From positions 18,110,940-18,174,939 of the forward strand of contig NC_092270.1 of assembly GCF_036320965.1 (NCBI RefSeq): a stretch of DNA of 64,000 bases, written 5' to 3'. The translations under genes and the position numbers were made by a program. Under the pieces are notes generated by a model. It was not told where the DNA came from, searched no databases, and was given only the letters and a program-made list of their open reading frames with translations. This stretch comes from Panulirus ornatus (taxonomy: Eukaryota > Arthropoda > Malacostraca > Decapoda > Palinuridae). Below, in pieces: positions 1 through 10,409 of this stretch (position 1 is the first letter of the stretch; each line of letters opens with the position of its first letter).

Positions 1-64
1 AAACATCCAGGTTCCTTTCCTCAAACACACTACCTATCTCTCCTTTTTTCACATCTTGGTTACA

Positions 65-267
65 TCCACACACATTTAGGCACCCCACTCTGAGCCTTCG
101 AGGAGGATGAGCACTCCCCGCGTGACTCCTTCTTCTGTTTCCCATTTTAGAAAGTTAATACAAGGAGGGGAGGATTTCTGGCCCCCCCGCTCCCGTCCCC
201 TCTAGTCGCTTTCTACGACACGCGAGGAATACGTGGGAAGTATTCTTTCACCCCTATCCCCAGGGAT
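65..267 (-). mobile_element. SINE-like repeat S1 (variant subfamily)
   Basis: First of ten copies of a short repeat. Read on the minus strand, it begins at the head (complement of the CCCCTATCCCCAGGGATA end at 250-267) and runs left through the block complementary to TAGTCG..TTCTACGACACGCG. The left part (65-170) differs from the other copies: it has a GAGGAGGATGAGCACTCCCC stretch and lacks the LINE-like tail. It may be a distinct subfamily, or it may be cut by another sequence at about position 60. The head abuts TA/CA-rich DNA, as in most other copies. Confidence 0.6.
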
Positions 268-362
268 AATATACATATATATACATACATATACACATAC
301 ACACACATACACATACATACGCACATATACACACACACACACACATACATATATATACATAT
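268..362. repeat. TA/CA mixed microsatellite
   Basis: This is alternating TATACATA and CACACA sequence between SINE S1 and LINE copy A01. The translated frames across it (VCVCVCICAYV-type) are artefacts of the repeat. Confidence 0.85.
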
Positions 363-420
363 GAAAAATGTAAGAAACAATTTAGAAAACTGAAACTTCT
401 AGCTTGAAATGAATGAAAAA

Positions 421-2441
421 ATGACACACACAGACACATACATATATAAACATGTACATAATTCATACTGTCTGCCCTTATCCATTCCTGTCGCCACCCT
501 GCCGCACATGAAATGACAACCCCCACCCCCCGCATGTGCGTGAGGTAGCCCTAGGAAAAGATAACAAAGGCCACATTTGTTCACACTCAGTCTCTAGCTG
601 TCATGTATATTGCACCGAAACCACAGCTCCCTTTCCACATCCAGGCCCCACAAAACTTTCCATGGTTTACCCCAGATACTTCACATGCCCTGGTTCAATC
701 CATTGACAGAATGTCAACCCCGGTATACCACATCGTTCCAATTCTCTCTATTCCTTGCACACCTTTCACCCTCCTGCATGTTCAGGCCCCGATCACTCAA
801 AATCTTTTTCACTCAATCTTTCCACCTCTAATTTGGTCTCCCACTTCCTCTCATTCCCTCCACCTCTGACACATATATCCTCTTTGTCAATCTTTCCTCA
901 CTCATTCTTCCCATGTGACCGAACCATTTCCAACCACACTCTTTTTATTACCACACATCTCTCTTACCCTTTCATTACTTACTTGATCAAACCACCTCAC
1001 ACCACATATTGTCCTCAAACATCTCATTTCCAGCACATCCACCCTCCTCCACACAAATCTATCTATAGCCCATGCCTCACAACCATATAATATTGTTGGA
1101 ACCACAATTCCTTCAAACATACCCATTTTTGCTCTCCAAGATGATGTTCTCGACTTCCACATATTTTTCAACGCTCCCAGAACTTTCGCCCCCTCCCCCA
1201 CCCTATGATTCACTTCCACTTCCATGGTTCCATCCACTGCCAAATCCACTCCCAGATATCTAAAACACTTCACTTCCTCCAGTTTTCTCCATTCAAACTT
1301 ACCTCCCAGTTGACTTGTCCCTCAACCCTACTGTACCTAATAACCTTGCTCTTATTCACATTTACTCTGAGCTTTCTTCTTTCACACTTTTTACCAAACT
1401 CAGTCACTAGCTTCTGCAGCTTCTCACCCAAATCAGCCACCAGTGCTGTATCATCAGCGAACAACAACTGACTCACTTCCCAAGCTCTCTCATCCACAAC
1501 AGACTGCATACTTGCCCCTCTTTCCAAAACTCTTGCATTCACCTCCCTAACAACCCCATTCATAAACAAATCAAACAACCAAGGAGACATCACACACCCT
1601 TGCTGCAAACCAACATTCGCTGAAAACCAATCACTTTCCTCTCTTCTACATGTACACATACCTTACATCCTCGATAAAAACTTTTCATTGCTTCTAACAA
1701 CTTCCCCCCCACACCATATATTCTTAATACCTTCCACAGAGCATCTCTGTCAACTCTATCATATGTCTTCTCCAGATCCATAAATGCTACATACAAATCC
1801 ATTTGCATTTTAATTTCTCATATACATTCTTCAAAGCAAACACTTAATCCACACATCCTCTACCACTTCTGAAACCACACTGCTCTTCCTCAATCTGATG
1901 CTCTGTACATGCCTTCACCCTCTCAATCAATACCCTCCCATATAATTTCCCAGGAATACTCAGTAAACTTATACCTCTGTAATTTGAGCACCCACTTTTA
2001 TCCCCTTTGCCTTTGCACAATAGCACTATGCAAGCATTCCGCCAATCCTCAGGCACCTCACCATGAGTCATACATACATTGAATAACCTTACCAACCAGT
2101 CAACAATACAGTCACCCCCTTTTTTAATGAATTCCACTGCAATACCATCCAAACCTGCTGCCTTGCCGGCTTTCATCTTCCACAAAGCTTTTACTACCTC
2201 TTCTCTGTTTACCAAATCATTCTCCCTAAACCTCTCACTTTGCATACCACCTCGACCAAAACACCCTATATCTGCCACTCTATCATCAAACACATTCAGC
2301 AAACCTTCAAAATACTCACTCCATCTCCTTCTCACATCACCACTACTTGTTATCACCTCCCCATTAGCCCCCTTCACTGAAGTTCCCATTTGTTCCCTTG
2401 TCTTACGCACTTTATTTACCTCCTTCCAAAACATCTTTTTT
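421..2441 (-). mobile_element. Non-LTR retrotransposon RT-A, copy A01 (5'-truncated, broken)
   Basis: Minus-strand copy. The 3' UTR (about 421-620) leads into reverse-transcriptase and C-terminal coding sequence up to 2441. Recognisable pieces are the linker MFWKEVNKVRKTREQMG (near 2434), GLDGIAVEFIKKG, YRGISLLS, GFRSGRG, a motif A decayed to DLEKTYDRVD, GLQQGCVMSP and FADDTALVAD. They fall in at least four frames (1844-2434, 1590-1808, 1270-1659, 902-1273), so the copy is dead. The C-terminal stop is of the RG-stop type. The 5' end is cut at 2441 in a T-rich junction directly before A02. It would lie antisense in the presumed last AMFR intron. Confidence 0.9.
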
Positions 2442-2454
2442 ATTATATTTTTTT

Positions 2455-4617
2455 GTTATACTTTGTCGATGTCTCCCACGTTATCGAGATAGTGCAAGGA
2501 AACAGACGAAAGAATGGCCCAACCCACCCACATACACATGTATATACACACACGTCCACACATGAAATGACAACCCCCTCCCCCCGCATGTGTGCGAGGT
2601 AGTGCTAGGAAAAAAACAAAGGCCACATTCGTTCACAATTAGTATCTAGCTGTCATGTATAATACACCGAAACCACAGATCCCTTTCCACATCCAGGCCC
2701 CACAAAACTTCCCATGGTTTACCCCAGATGCTTCACATGCCCTGGTTCAATCCATTGACAGCACGTCGACCCCGGTATACCACATTGTTCCAATTCACTC
2801 TATTCCTTGCACACCTTTCACCCTCCTGCATGTTCAGGCCCCGATCACTCAAAATCTTTTTCACTCCATCTTTCCACCTCCAATTTGGTCTCCCACTTCC
2901 TCTCATTCCCTCCACCTCTGACACATATATCCTCTTTGTCAATCTTTCCTCACTCATTCTCCCCATGTGACCAAACCATTTCCAACCACACTCTTTTTAT
3001 TACCACACATCTCTCTTACCCTTTCATTACTTACTCGATCAAACCACCTCACACCACATATTGTCCTCAAACATCTCATTTCCAGCACATCTACCCTCCT
3101 CCGCACAACTCTATAGCCCACACCTCGCAACCATATAACATACCCATACATACATACCCATACCCACTTTTGCTTTCCAAGATAACATTCTCAACTTCCA
3201 CACATTTTTCAATGCTCCCAAAACTTTTGCCCCCTCCTCCACCCTATGGTTCACTTCCGCTTCCATGGTTCCATCTGCTGCCAAATCCACTCCCAGATAT
3301 CTAAAACACTTCACTTTCTCCTGTTTATCTCCATTCAAACTTACCTCCCAATTGACTTGTTCCTCAACCCTACTGTACCTAATAACCTTGCTCTTATTCA
3401 CATTTACTCTCAGCTTTCTTCTTTCACACACTTTACCTAACTCAGTCACCAGCTTCTGCAGTTTCTCACATGAATCAGCCACCAGTGCCGTATCATCAGC
3501 GAAGAAAAACTGACTCACTTCCCAAGCTCTCTCATCCACAACAGACTGCATACTTGCCCCTCTTTCCAAAACTTGCATTCACCTCCCTAACAACCCCATC
3601 CATAAACAAATTAAACAACCATGGAGACATCACGCACCCCTGCTGCAAACCAACATTCACAAAGAACCAATCACTTTCCTCTCTTCCTACACGTACACAA
3701 GCCTTACATCCTCGATAAAAACTTTTCACTGCCTCTAACAACTTGCTTCCCACACCACATATTCTTAATACCTTCCACAGAACATCTCTATCAATTCTAT
3801 CATATGCCTTCTCCAGATCTGTAAATGCTACATACAAATCCATTTGCTTTTCTAAGTATTTCTCACATACATTCTTCAAAGCAAACATCTGATCCATGCA
3901 TCCTCTACCACTTCTGAAACCACACTGCTCTTCCCCAATCTGGTGCTCTGTACATGCCTTTACCCTCTCAATCAAAACCCTTCCATGTAATTTCCCAGGA
4001 ATACTCAACAAACTTATACCTCTGTAATTTGAGCACTCACCTTTATCCCCTTTGCCTTTGTACAATGGCACTATGCAAGCATTCCGCCAATCCTCAGGCA
4101 CCTCACCATGAGTCATACATACATTAGATAACCTTACCAACCAGTCAACAATTCAGTCACCCCCTTTTTTTAATAAATTCCACTGCAATTCCAGCCAAAC
4201 CCGCTGCCTTGCCAGCTTTCATCTTCCATAATGCTTTTACTACCTCTTCTCTGTTTACCAAATCATTCTCCCTAACATCTTTTTATTCTCCCTAAAATTT
4301 AATGATACTCTCTAACCCCAAGTCTCATTTGCCCTCTTTTTCACCTCTTGCACTTTTCTCTTGACCTCCTGCCTCTTTCTTTTATACATCTCCCAGTCAT
4401 TTGCATTTTTTCCCTGCAAATATCTTCCAAATGCCTCTCTCTTCTCTTTCACTAATAATCTTACTTCTTCATCCCACCACTCACTTCCCTTTCTAATCTG
4501 CCCACCTCCCATGCTTCTCATGCCACAAGCATATTTTGTGCAAGCCATCACTGCTTCCCTAAATACCTCCTATTCCTCCCCCACTTCCCTTATGTCCTTT
4601 GTTCTCACCTTTTTCCA
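2455..4617 (-). mobile_element. Non-LTR retrotransposon RT-A, copy A02 (long, with internal deletion)
   Basis: Minus-strand copy whose 3' terminus is the complement of GACAAAGTATAA at about 2455. Coding remnants are 2733-2966 (C-terminal end, ancestral longer form ending VYRGRRAVNGLNQGM), 3111-3578, 3532-4140 (RT palm with DLEKAYDRID and GLQQGCVMSP) and 4312-4551 (SEWWDEEVRLLVKEKREAFG linker). A duplication/insertion of CATACATACCCATAC type interrupts the thumb near 3130-3165. The RT active site reads FFADDTALVAD. About 70 codons between LVNREEVVKAL and the FRENKKMF region are deleted at about 4277. This copy reaches furthest 5' of all (to 4617) and still shows no endonuclease domain. Confidence 0.9.
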
Positions 4618-4722
4618 TGGAATTTATATGTATATGTGTGTATATATTTGGATGGGCCATTCTCTGTTTGTTTCCTGGCGCTACCTCACTTGACACAGAA
4701 AACAGCGGTAAAGTATACTAAG
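4618..4722 (+). mobile_element. RT-A 3'-UTR fragment, copy A03
   Basis: A plus-strand 3' tail only: GGGCCATTCTCTGTTTGTTTCC, then a CGCTACCTCAC hairpin region, then AAAGTATACTAAGAAGAAAA. It abuts the 5' end of A02 in the opposite direction, so the two 3' tails point outward. Confidence 0.7.
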
Positions 4723-5477
4723 AAGAAAATATAAGTTGTGAAGAGTTAAAGAATAATTTCTCAGGTAAGGATGAGTGAGAATCTGTGTATTTTTCCCCAT
4801 CATGTCCTATCTCTCTTTCCTTATCAAAAATGATTGCTTGATTCTCAACAACTTCAGATCTGAAGCTTATGCCTGAAGCAGAATCACTAGCAGTCACAGA
4901 ATGAATGTGGGTGTAGGGTTGTCTGGTCCCACTTCACTTCTTTGTTATAATATTGTCTGGATGGGTTGGTGTGTGATTGTTGAAATCCTGTGAACAAACA
5001 CCCGCCTGCCTCAGATCCCTTACGATGGTCAAGAATGGGTGACTTGTCGTGTATAGAATTGTGCTTTGATCCCCATTTTGCATGTGGTTTCTTAAATGCT
5101 TTTAGGGCTCCTTCAAAACCTACACTTTTTCTTGTTTACTTATGCTTTACTTTTGTGAAAGTTAAACCATCATGCAGAATCCTGTAATTTGTATTTTGAT
5201 TTTCTTTGTTGGGACTTTCAAACTTTAAAGTATGGAAGTGTTCAGTAGCCCATATGTGGGTGGAAAATTCTATACTTGTTACCCCAAAGTGACTGTGAGC
5301 AAAAGATTTATGTTTTGTAGATGCAGGTAGATTGCATGTGTAATGGGTAGATCATCATTGTTTGTGACCCTTTTAATGGTTTAAAGGAAGATTCAGTAAG
5401 CACCAAGAAAAAATATTTGAAAAAGACCATTGTACATCAGCATAAGTATACTTTAAGTAAATTATTTTTCTTTTCTT
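4723..5477. other. Unique AT-rich sequence, presumed AMFR intron
   Basis: No LINE, SINE or recognisable exon was found. A consensus-like donor (CAG/GTAAGG at about 4764) is present, but no coding sequence that I recognise precedes it. The 65-codon open frame at 4990-5187 resembles nothing I know. Confidence 0.5.
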
Positions 5478-6712
5478 TCATATTTGTTCGTAGTTTCCTG
5501 TGTTAGCGAGGGAGCATCAGGAACAGATGAAGAAAATACCTCTTTGTGCACTTTCCATTCTCAAGCTATCTGTCATATGTAAGAAACTGAAACTACAGTC
5601 CCTTATCCACAACCAGTTCCCCTGGCTACTTCAAATAACCTGGTTCAGTCTATTGATAGCATGTTGCCTCCCTCACATCTACCACATCGCTCTAGTGCAC
5701 TGTATCCTGTGCACACTTTTTACCCCCTTGTATGCTTGGCCCTGAGCACTCAGAATCTTATTCACTCTATCATTTTATCTCCAATTCGGTCTTTCCCTTC
5801 TTCTATTATCAACATCTTCCATCATACATATATCCTATTTGTCAGCCTTTCTTCACTCATATTCTCCATATGTCCTAACCAATCAGCACACCTCTTCAGG
5901 CCTGTCAGTCACCTCATTACCTCACCCCTCTGTTGAAATAAGATTGCTTACTTGATTAACCTGCCTTACACCACATAATATCATCAGACATTTGATTTCC
6001 AACATATTTACCCTCTTCCATATAGTCTCATCTGTAGCTTGTGCCTTGCATCCATACTGTGCCAGTGGGACTACTATACCTTCAGACATAACCATTTTTG
6101 CCCTCCCAGATGGTAACCTCTTTTTCCACATACTCCTTAATGCTCCTAGAACCTTTACTCCCTCACCCACCCCATGACTCACCTCAGCTTCCATGGTTCC
6201 ATTCACTGCTATGGCCACTCCCAGATATCTAAAGTATTTTGCTACCTCCAAAATTTATCTATTCAGACTCACACTCAGCTAACCTGTCTTTGCACTACTG
6301 AACCTAATAACCTTGCCTTTATTCACATCTGCTCCCGACTTTCTCCTTTCATGCACACTCCCAAACTCTGAACCAGCATCTGCAGTTTCTCATTCAAATC
6401 TGCCATCAGTACTGTGTCGTCAGCAAAGAACGGACTCATCTCCAAGACCCCATTCATCCCTAGCAGGCTGCATACCTGCCCCTCTCTCCAAGATTCCAGC
6501 ATTTTCCTCCTTCACCATCCCGTTCATAAAGAAATTAAACAGCGATGGTAACATTACACACCCCCTTCTGCAGACTCATCATCACGTGGATTCACTCATT
6601 CTCCTCTCTGCTTACTCACACACACACCTTACTCTCTTAATAAAAACTCCTCACTGCTTCTGATAGCTTTGCTCCAACACCATGTATTTGTAACACCTTT
6701 CACAAAGCATCT
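5478..6712 (-). mobile_element. RT-A, old diverged copy A04
   Basis: Much more diverged minus-strand copy. The tail (complement of 5478-5530) is of the older type, with CTCCCTCGCTAACACAGG. Protein remnants include AKYFRYLGVAIAVNGTMEAE (5922-6251) and RT pieces near 6400-6560. It is truncated at the region encoding LWKVLRIYGVG, near 6712. It lies antisense in the presumed AMFR intron. Confidence 0.8.
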
Positions 6713-6837
6713 CTATGATTTGACGTGATTGTACGTGATAGTTATATAGCTGTATTGATCAGGTCCATGTTAGTGGTAATGGCATTAAGTAATATGTGTA
6801 AGATAGATTTGCACATTTGTATCATTTTAGGTGATAA
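6713..6837. other. Short unique intron stretch
   Basis: AT-rich sequence with no feature that I can support. Confidence 0.4.
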
Positions 6838-7069
6838 ATATTGAAATTTTTAACCTTTCATGAATATTTTCATGGGCCTCTCTTGATATGAACTTCTGCT
6901 TTGCTCTATTAATATGTCAGTTTCTTTTTTCAGTTTTTTCCTTTATTATGAGTAATAGATTATGAAAATTGTAAACTTTAATGTTTCAAGAGGCCTCTCT
7001 TCCTCTCTTGAAATGAATTTCTGTTTTCCTGAATAAATATCTTGCAGTTTCTCTTTTGATTTTCTCCAG
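6838..7069 (+). repeat. Imperfect tandem duplication of the intron 3' end (two splice-acceptor regions)
   Basis: Unit 1 (about 6838-6940) and unit 2 (about 6958-7069) align throughout. Both carry TGAAAxTTxTAAxCTTT, then GGCCTCTCTT, then GAxATGAAxTTCTG, then a pyrimidine tract with two AGs. Unit 1 has TGTCAG and TTTTTTCAG (AG at 6932-6933); unit 2 has CTTGCAG and TTTTCTCCAG. The exon follows unit 2 only. Unit 2 has gained a CCTCTCTT insertion. Confidence 0.75.
7051..7069 (+). promoter_or_regulatory. 3' splice site of the AMFR-like terminal exon
   Basis: A pyrimidine-rich tract ends in TTTTCTCCAG, with AG at 7068-7069. Similarity to the AMFR family begins just downstream, and the reading frame enters with one base (G) of a split codon. 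An upstream AG at 7046-7047 would enter in a different phase. Confidence 0.7.
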
Positions 7070-7268
7070 GAGTGGTTATGATATTGGATTATGTGGTGCA
7101 GGTGGTCGTTTTAGCAAATCTCCCCAAGAGAGAGAGCAGATGTTAGCCCAACGAAAACATGCACTGCTCTCTCAGGCCCGTCGTCGCTTTGTTACCAGGC
7201 CAAGAGTCGACACGTTTTCAGATGAAATGGACTTGCTTCTTGATGGGGAATGTGTGAATAACCCCTGA
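7070..7268 (+). CDS. AMFR: AMFR/gp78-like E3 ubiquitin ligase, terminal coding exon (G2BR region)
   Basis: Partial gene: the last coding exon of what looks like the ER-membrane RING ubiquitin ligase AMFR (gp78), which acts in ER-associated degradation together with the E2 UBE2G2. After a split first codon the exon reads SGYDIGLCGAGG, then RFSKSPQEREQMLAQRKHA and LLSQARRRFVT. This matches, from memory, the G2BR helix of vertebrate gp78: FSKS, ER-x-x-ML-x-QRK, LL-x-QAR-x-RF. The G2BR binds the back side of UBE2G2. About 22 residues follow (ending LLLDGECVNNP, then TGA at 7266-7268). I see no arginine-rich VCP-interacting motif, which in vertebrate gp78 lies after the G2BR. The exon starts after the CAG at 7067-7069. 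The RING, CUE and transmembrane parts would lie upstream, outside the window. AUP1 also carries a G2BR-like helix and is the main alternative, but the match to AMFR is closer. Confidence 0.75.
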
Positions 7269-8340
7269 AGTGTCTTGCATTGTTGGGTTAGTGGCCACAA
7301 TATAAGGTAAACTAAAAAAGAAAATATATGGGTAATGACAAACTTGATTGGTTCCTTCAGTACTACAGTATAGGTTCAGCTTTGTGTTAGATTTCATTTT
7401 TTATGTTAACCTTGTAGAGAACATTTTACATTGCACTTGAACTGTATTTTGAATTTGTTAAACTTTCATAGAAATTTTGGTTTTCATATGAAGGTTTTCC
7501 AAACATAATGACCCTAACAATAAGCAGAAAGATGGGGGTCATGTGGTCTGTGCTTTTCTTTAGAAAGCTTACTTAAGGTAGAAAAACTAAAGTAAGGAGA
7601 AATGTTAGTGATTTTGTGGCTGAGATGGTGATAATTTGTTAAGTAGTATTGTATGTAGAATGGATCAATCCATCCATTTTAGAAATGATTGTATAATGCC
7701 AAATATGTTTTGTGATATGCGAAGGGAATTGGGTGGGTGTTTATTTCATGGTGATGTTCAGCACAGACATCAGATCATGAAGTGTTGCTATGTATATCCA
7801 TGTTGCGTTTTCATACCTTGACTATCTGGGATGTGATGAACTTTTTTTTTATAAGTGTAACATGCATTTTATAAAGATGGTGTTTGCTAGTTTTCTTTTT
7901 ACAAGCAAAGCTGCAAGCAGGCATAGGCTTGAAGTACTGTATCCCTAATATTTCTGGTAATGAAAGACGAATGTTAGTAATTTTTTCACAAGTTTTGCTG
8001 TGATTTTTTTGAGCATATCATGCATTCTGTGAATGATTATGATTCAAAAACTCTGAATAGTTTAAAACAGTCATATAGAAAGGCTGTCACTGATAACATA
8101 CATATTTTTTGTTTTATAGTCTATTCAAGAAAGTAGATTCTTGCATTAACGATAGAGTAGAGAGAGCAGTAGCAGAGATGGAGTTGTTAATGCCATATAG
8201 GTTTTAGAAAGGTTACTATTATTGCACAAGTCACAAAGATAAACTTATATGTCTTTGTTATAAAGATTCCAAGTCCCAGGGAAAATGCAGGAGATTGAAA
8301 CTTGTCATCCCAAAAGATGGGCAAGCAAAAATAAATCCTG
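7269..8340 (+). other. Presumed 3' UTR of the AMFR-like gene
   Basis: Unique AT-rich sequence after the stop codon, with no repeat. The first AATAAA that I noticed is at 8330-8335 (within CAAAAATAAATCC). It is only a candidate poly(A) signal; the true end could be further on. Confidence 0.4.
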
Positions 8341-9464
8341 TATGCCAATTACTGCATCTTGAGCAGGACTATCCATACTTCATCATATCCAAAAATCTTT
8401 TATGATTATAGATATCTCCATTTTATGTCAATTCTTCATAGCTGAAGTTCAAAGCATTTCATGTAAATTTCTGCCTATTGTAAATTCTGATGTCCAAAAG
8501 GAGACTTTCAGGATATTAACAGAACTAAATCATGTAGTCTGGAGATTGGCTTGGAGCATATCTTCATTATCTCCTTTCTCAGATTGCATGCGGCAGATCA
8601 TGAATATGACTTTAGGGATTCATTTTAAGTATTTATGAAGTATGTTAAAAGATAGCAAGTTTACCCATGGAGAACTGGTCACCCTTGCCCTTTGATAGCT
8701 TATGGGGTTAGGGATGCTGGTTCTGCAAATCAATTCCCACAAAAGCAGTATGCCTGTTTTTGCTTGATCCACCCCATTTTGATGGGAACAGAGTCATGAT
8801 GATAGGTAGAACTTTTCATTTTTTTTTATCATTTTTTTTTATTTTTTTTATAACAAATTATATCTTTTCCAAGTAAATGGAGCTATGGTCTTTAATTTCA
8901 GAAAATTCAGAATTCTTTGTTGTTCGTAAAAGCTAAGGATTCTCATCAAACTTTAGACACAATAACTAATTGTTTTCAAATATATTTGCCTCATCAACAG
9001 TTCTTATCCTTTTTGATAATGTTCAGCTCACACTCAAACATACACCTGTCACAAACTTTCATATGTTGCATAGATTAAAGTATTATGACACTAAGCCTTG
9101 AAAGCTAAACTCATGCCACTCAGATACGTTGGACATTGATAAGATGGTTTTCTCAGATCTTAAGTCACTGACTGGTTTGAGAACAAGCATTTTGTTAATA
9201 TGTTTTGCTTGAGTTTTATATCTCATGCCAAGATATTGCTTTTATATGGCATCTGGTGTGAGGATAGCTTGTATGGAGTGAGTAATGTGACAGTGAACAA
9301 ATGCTGCACTTCCATCACTGGTCGGTATAGCCCCATTATGGCTAGACTTTTTTTTTTCACCATTTGTGTATTACGAGAAGTGAGTTTTACACTCCTGTTT
9401 CCCTGTCTCTGAACCTATTATATGTGTAACCTGTCTTTATCCCTATATATGTATGCATACACAC
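8341..9464. other. Unique AT-rich sequence
   Basis: Contains a T-rich tract at about 8818-8850. Short open frames at 8402-8638 and 9200-9412 show no recognisable family. It may be distal 3' UTR or intergenic DNA. Confidence 0.4.
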
Positions 9465-9465
9465 A

Positions 9466-9618
9466 ACCAAGCCTAAGCCAGGTACCCATTTATTGAGCAA
9501 CTCAGAGAGGAGGATGAACACCTGCCATACCCAGAATTTGGACCTGTGTGGGTCTTACCTTGGTCTGGCCTGTGCTGACTCATGGTTAGTAACACTAATC
9601 ACTACACCAGCACTGTTT
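9466..9618 (-). mobile_element. tRNA-derived SINE (diverged)
   Basis: On the minus strand the sequence begins GCTGGTGTAGTGATTAG. This fits a Pol III A box (TGGTGTAGTGA, complement of 9599-9609). A degenerate B box, GGTCCAAATTC (complement of 9534-9544), follows about 55 bases downstream, at tRNA-like spacing. The body continues with a GTTCATCCTCCTCTCTGAG block and AATAAATGGGTACC. This family is distinct from S1-S10. A decayed tRNA pseudogene is the alternative. Confidence 0.6.
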
Positions 9619-10106
9619 ATGTTTCCTTGCCAAATTAGCTTTTATTGCTTTTTGAATGTTGTAGTGTTTTACTCTGCATATACTTGACATACTGAAATTA
9701 GGGAAGGGAAGATATACAGAAAACATGAGTGTATAGGGGGGCATGCATAGCTTCCCCATAAATGATTAATAGTTATTGGGTTCCTCCCTCCTCAGTCTCT
9801 ATCCTTCCATCAGTCTGGCAGTTGAATGAATGTGGATGAATATGCAGACTTACTGGATTCCATCCATGCGCCACTTGCAGAATTATGTCAGACGTATAAA
9901 AAAGCCCACCAAAAATTGGCTTGATACTGAAAATGTGGAAGTCCTTGTTTTGCTTTAACATAGTGGGTGTGATTTAAGGATAAGTGTGAATATTTTCTTT
10001 GCATCTGATCCAGCCTATGGAATTGAGAATATGTAATGATAATATATAGATAGATAGGTAGATAAAGTAAAAGATAACTTTGATAACAGCTCTTGCAATG
10101 CCTACA
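9619..10106. other. Unique sequence
   Basis: Includes a short ATAGATAGATAGGTAGATA run at about 10045-10065. No coding signal was recognised. Confidence 0.4.
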
Positions 10107-10385
10107 GGAAAAGTTGCCTCATATAAACTTGTTTAAGTTGCCTCATATAAACTTGTTTGAATTTTTCTGTTTTTTTTGGCAATGAAAGTTTGAGCTCTTG
10201 TGGCTGATTACTTTTACTTTTGATTCAGCCAGAACAAAAAAGTCACCATTATGACACTTTTTTCGGTCACTAGTGACCATAGCATGGGCTCACCTTGCTG
10301 AATACTTTTACTATTGATTCAGCCTGGACAAAAAATCCACCATCTCACCCAAAGTCTTACTATTATGACACTTTTTTTTCTGTTT
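10107..10385. repeat. Two local tandem duplications
   Basis: GTTGCCTCATATAAACTTG occurs twice in a row (about 10110-10160). Further on, a block running from ACTTTTACTTTTGATTCAGC to ATTATGACACTTTTTT (about 10208-10264) recurs at about 10302-10378, with a CACCCAAAGTCTTA insertion in the second copy. Confidence 0.7.
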
Positions 10386-10409
10386 TTAGGATTGAGGCGA
10401 GTGCATTGC

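Noticed and set aside
7070..7268. Assignment of the exon to AUP1 instead of AMFR
   Set aside because: AUP1 also has a G2BR-like helix, but the FSKS-x-x-ER-x-x-ML-x-QRK pattern fits gp78 better. It is kept as an alternative, not the main call.
9466..9618. Functional tRNA gene
   Set aside because: The A box fits but the B box is degenerate, and no cloverleaf with matching acceptor arms is visible. A SINE is the better reading.
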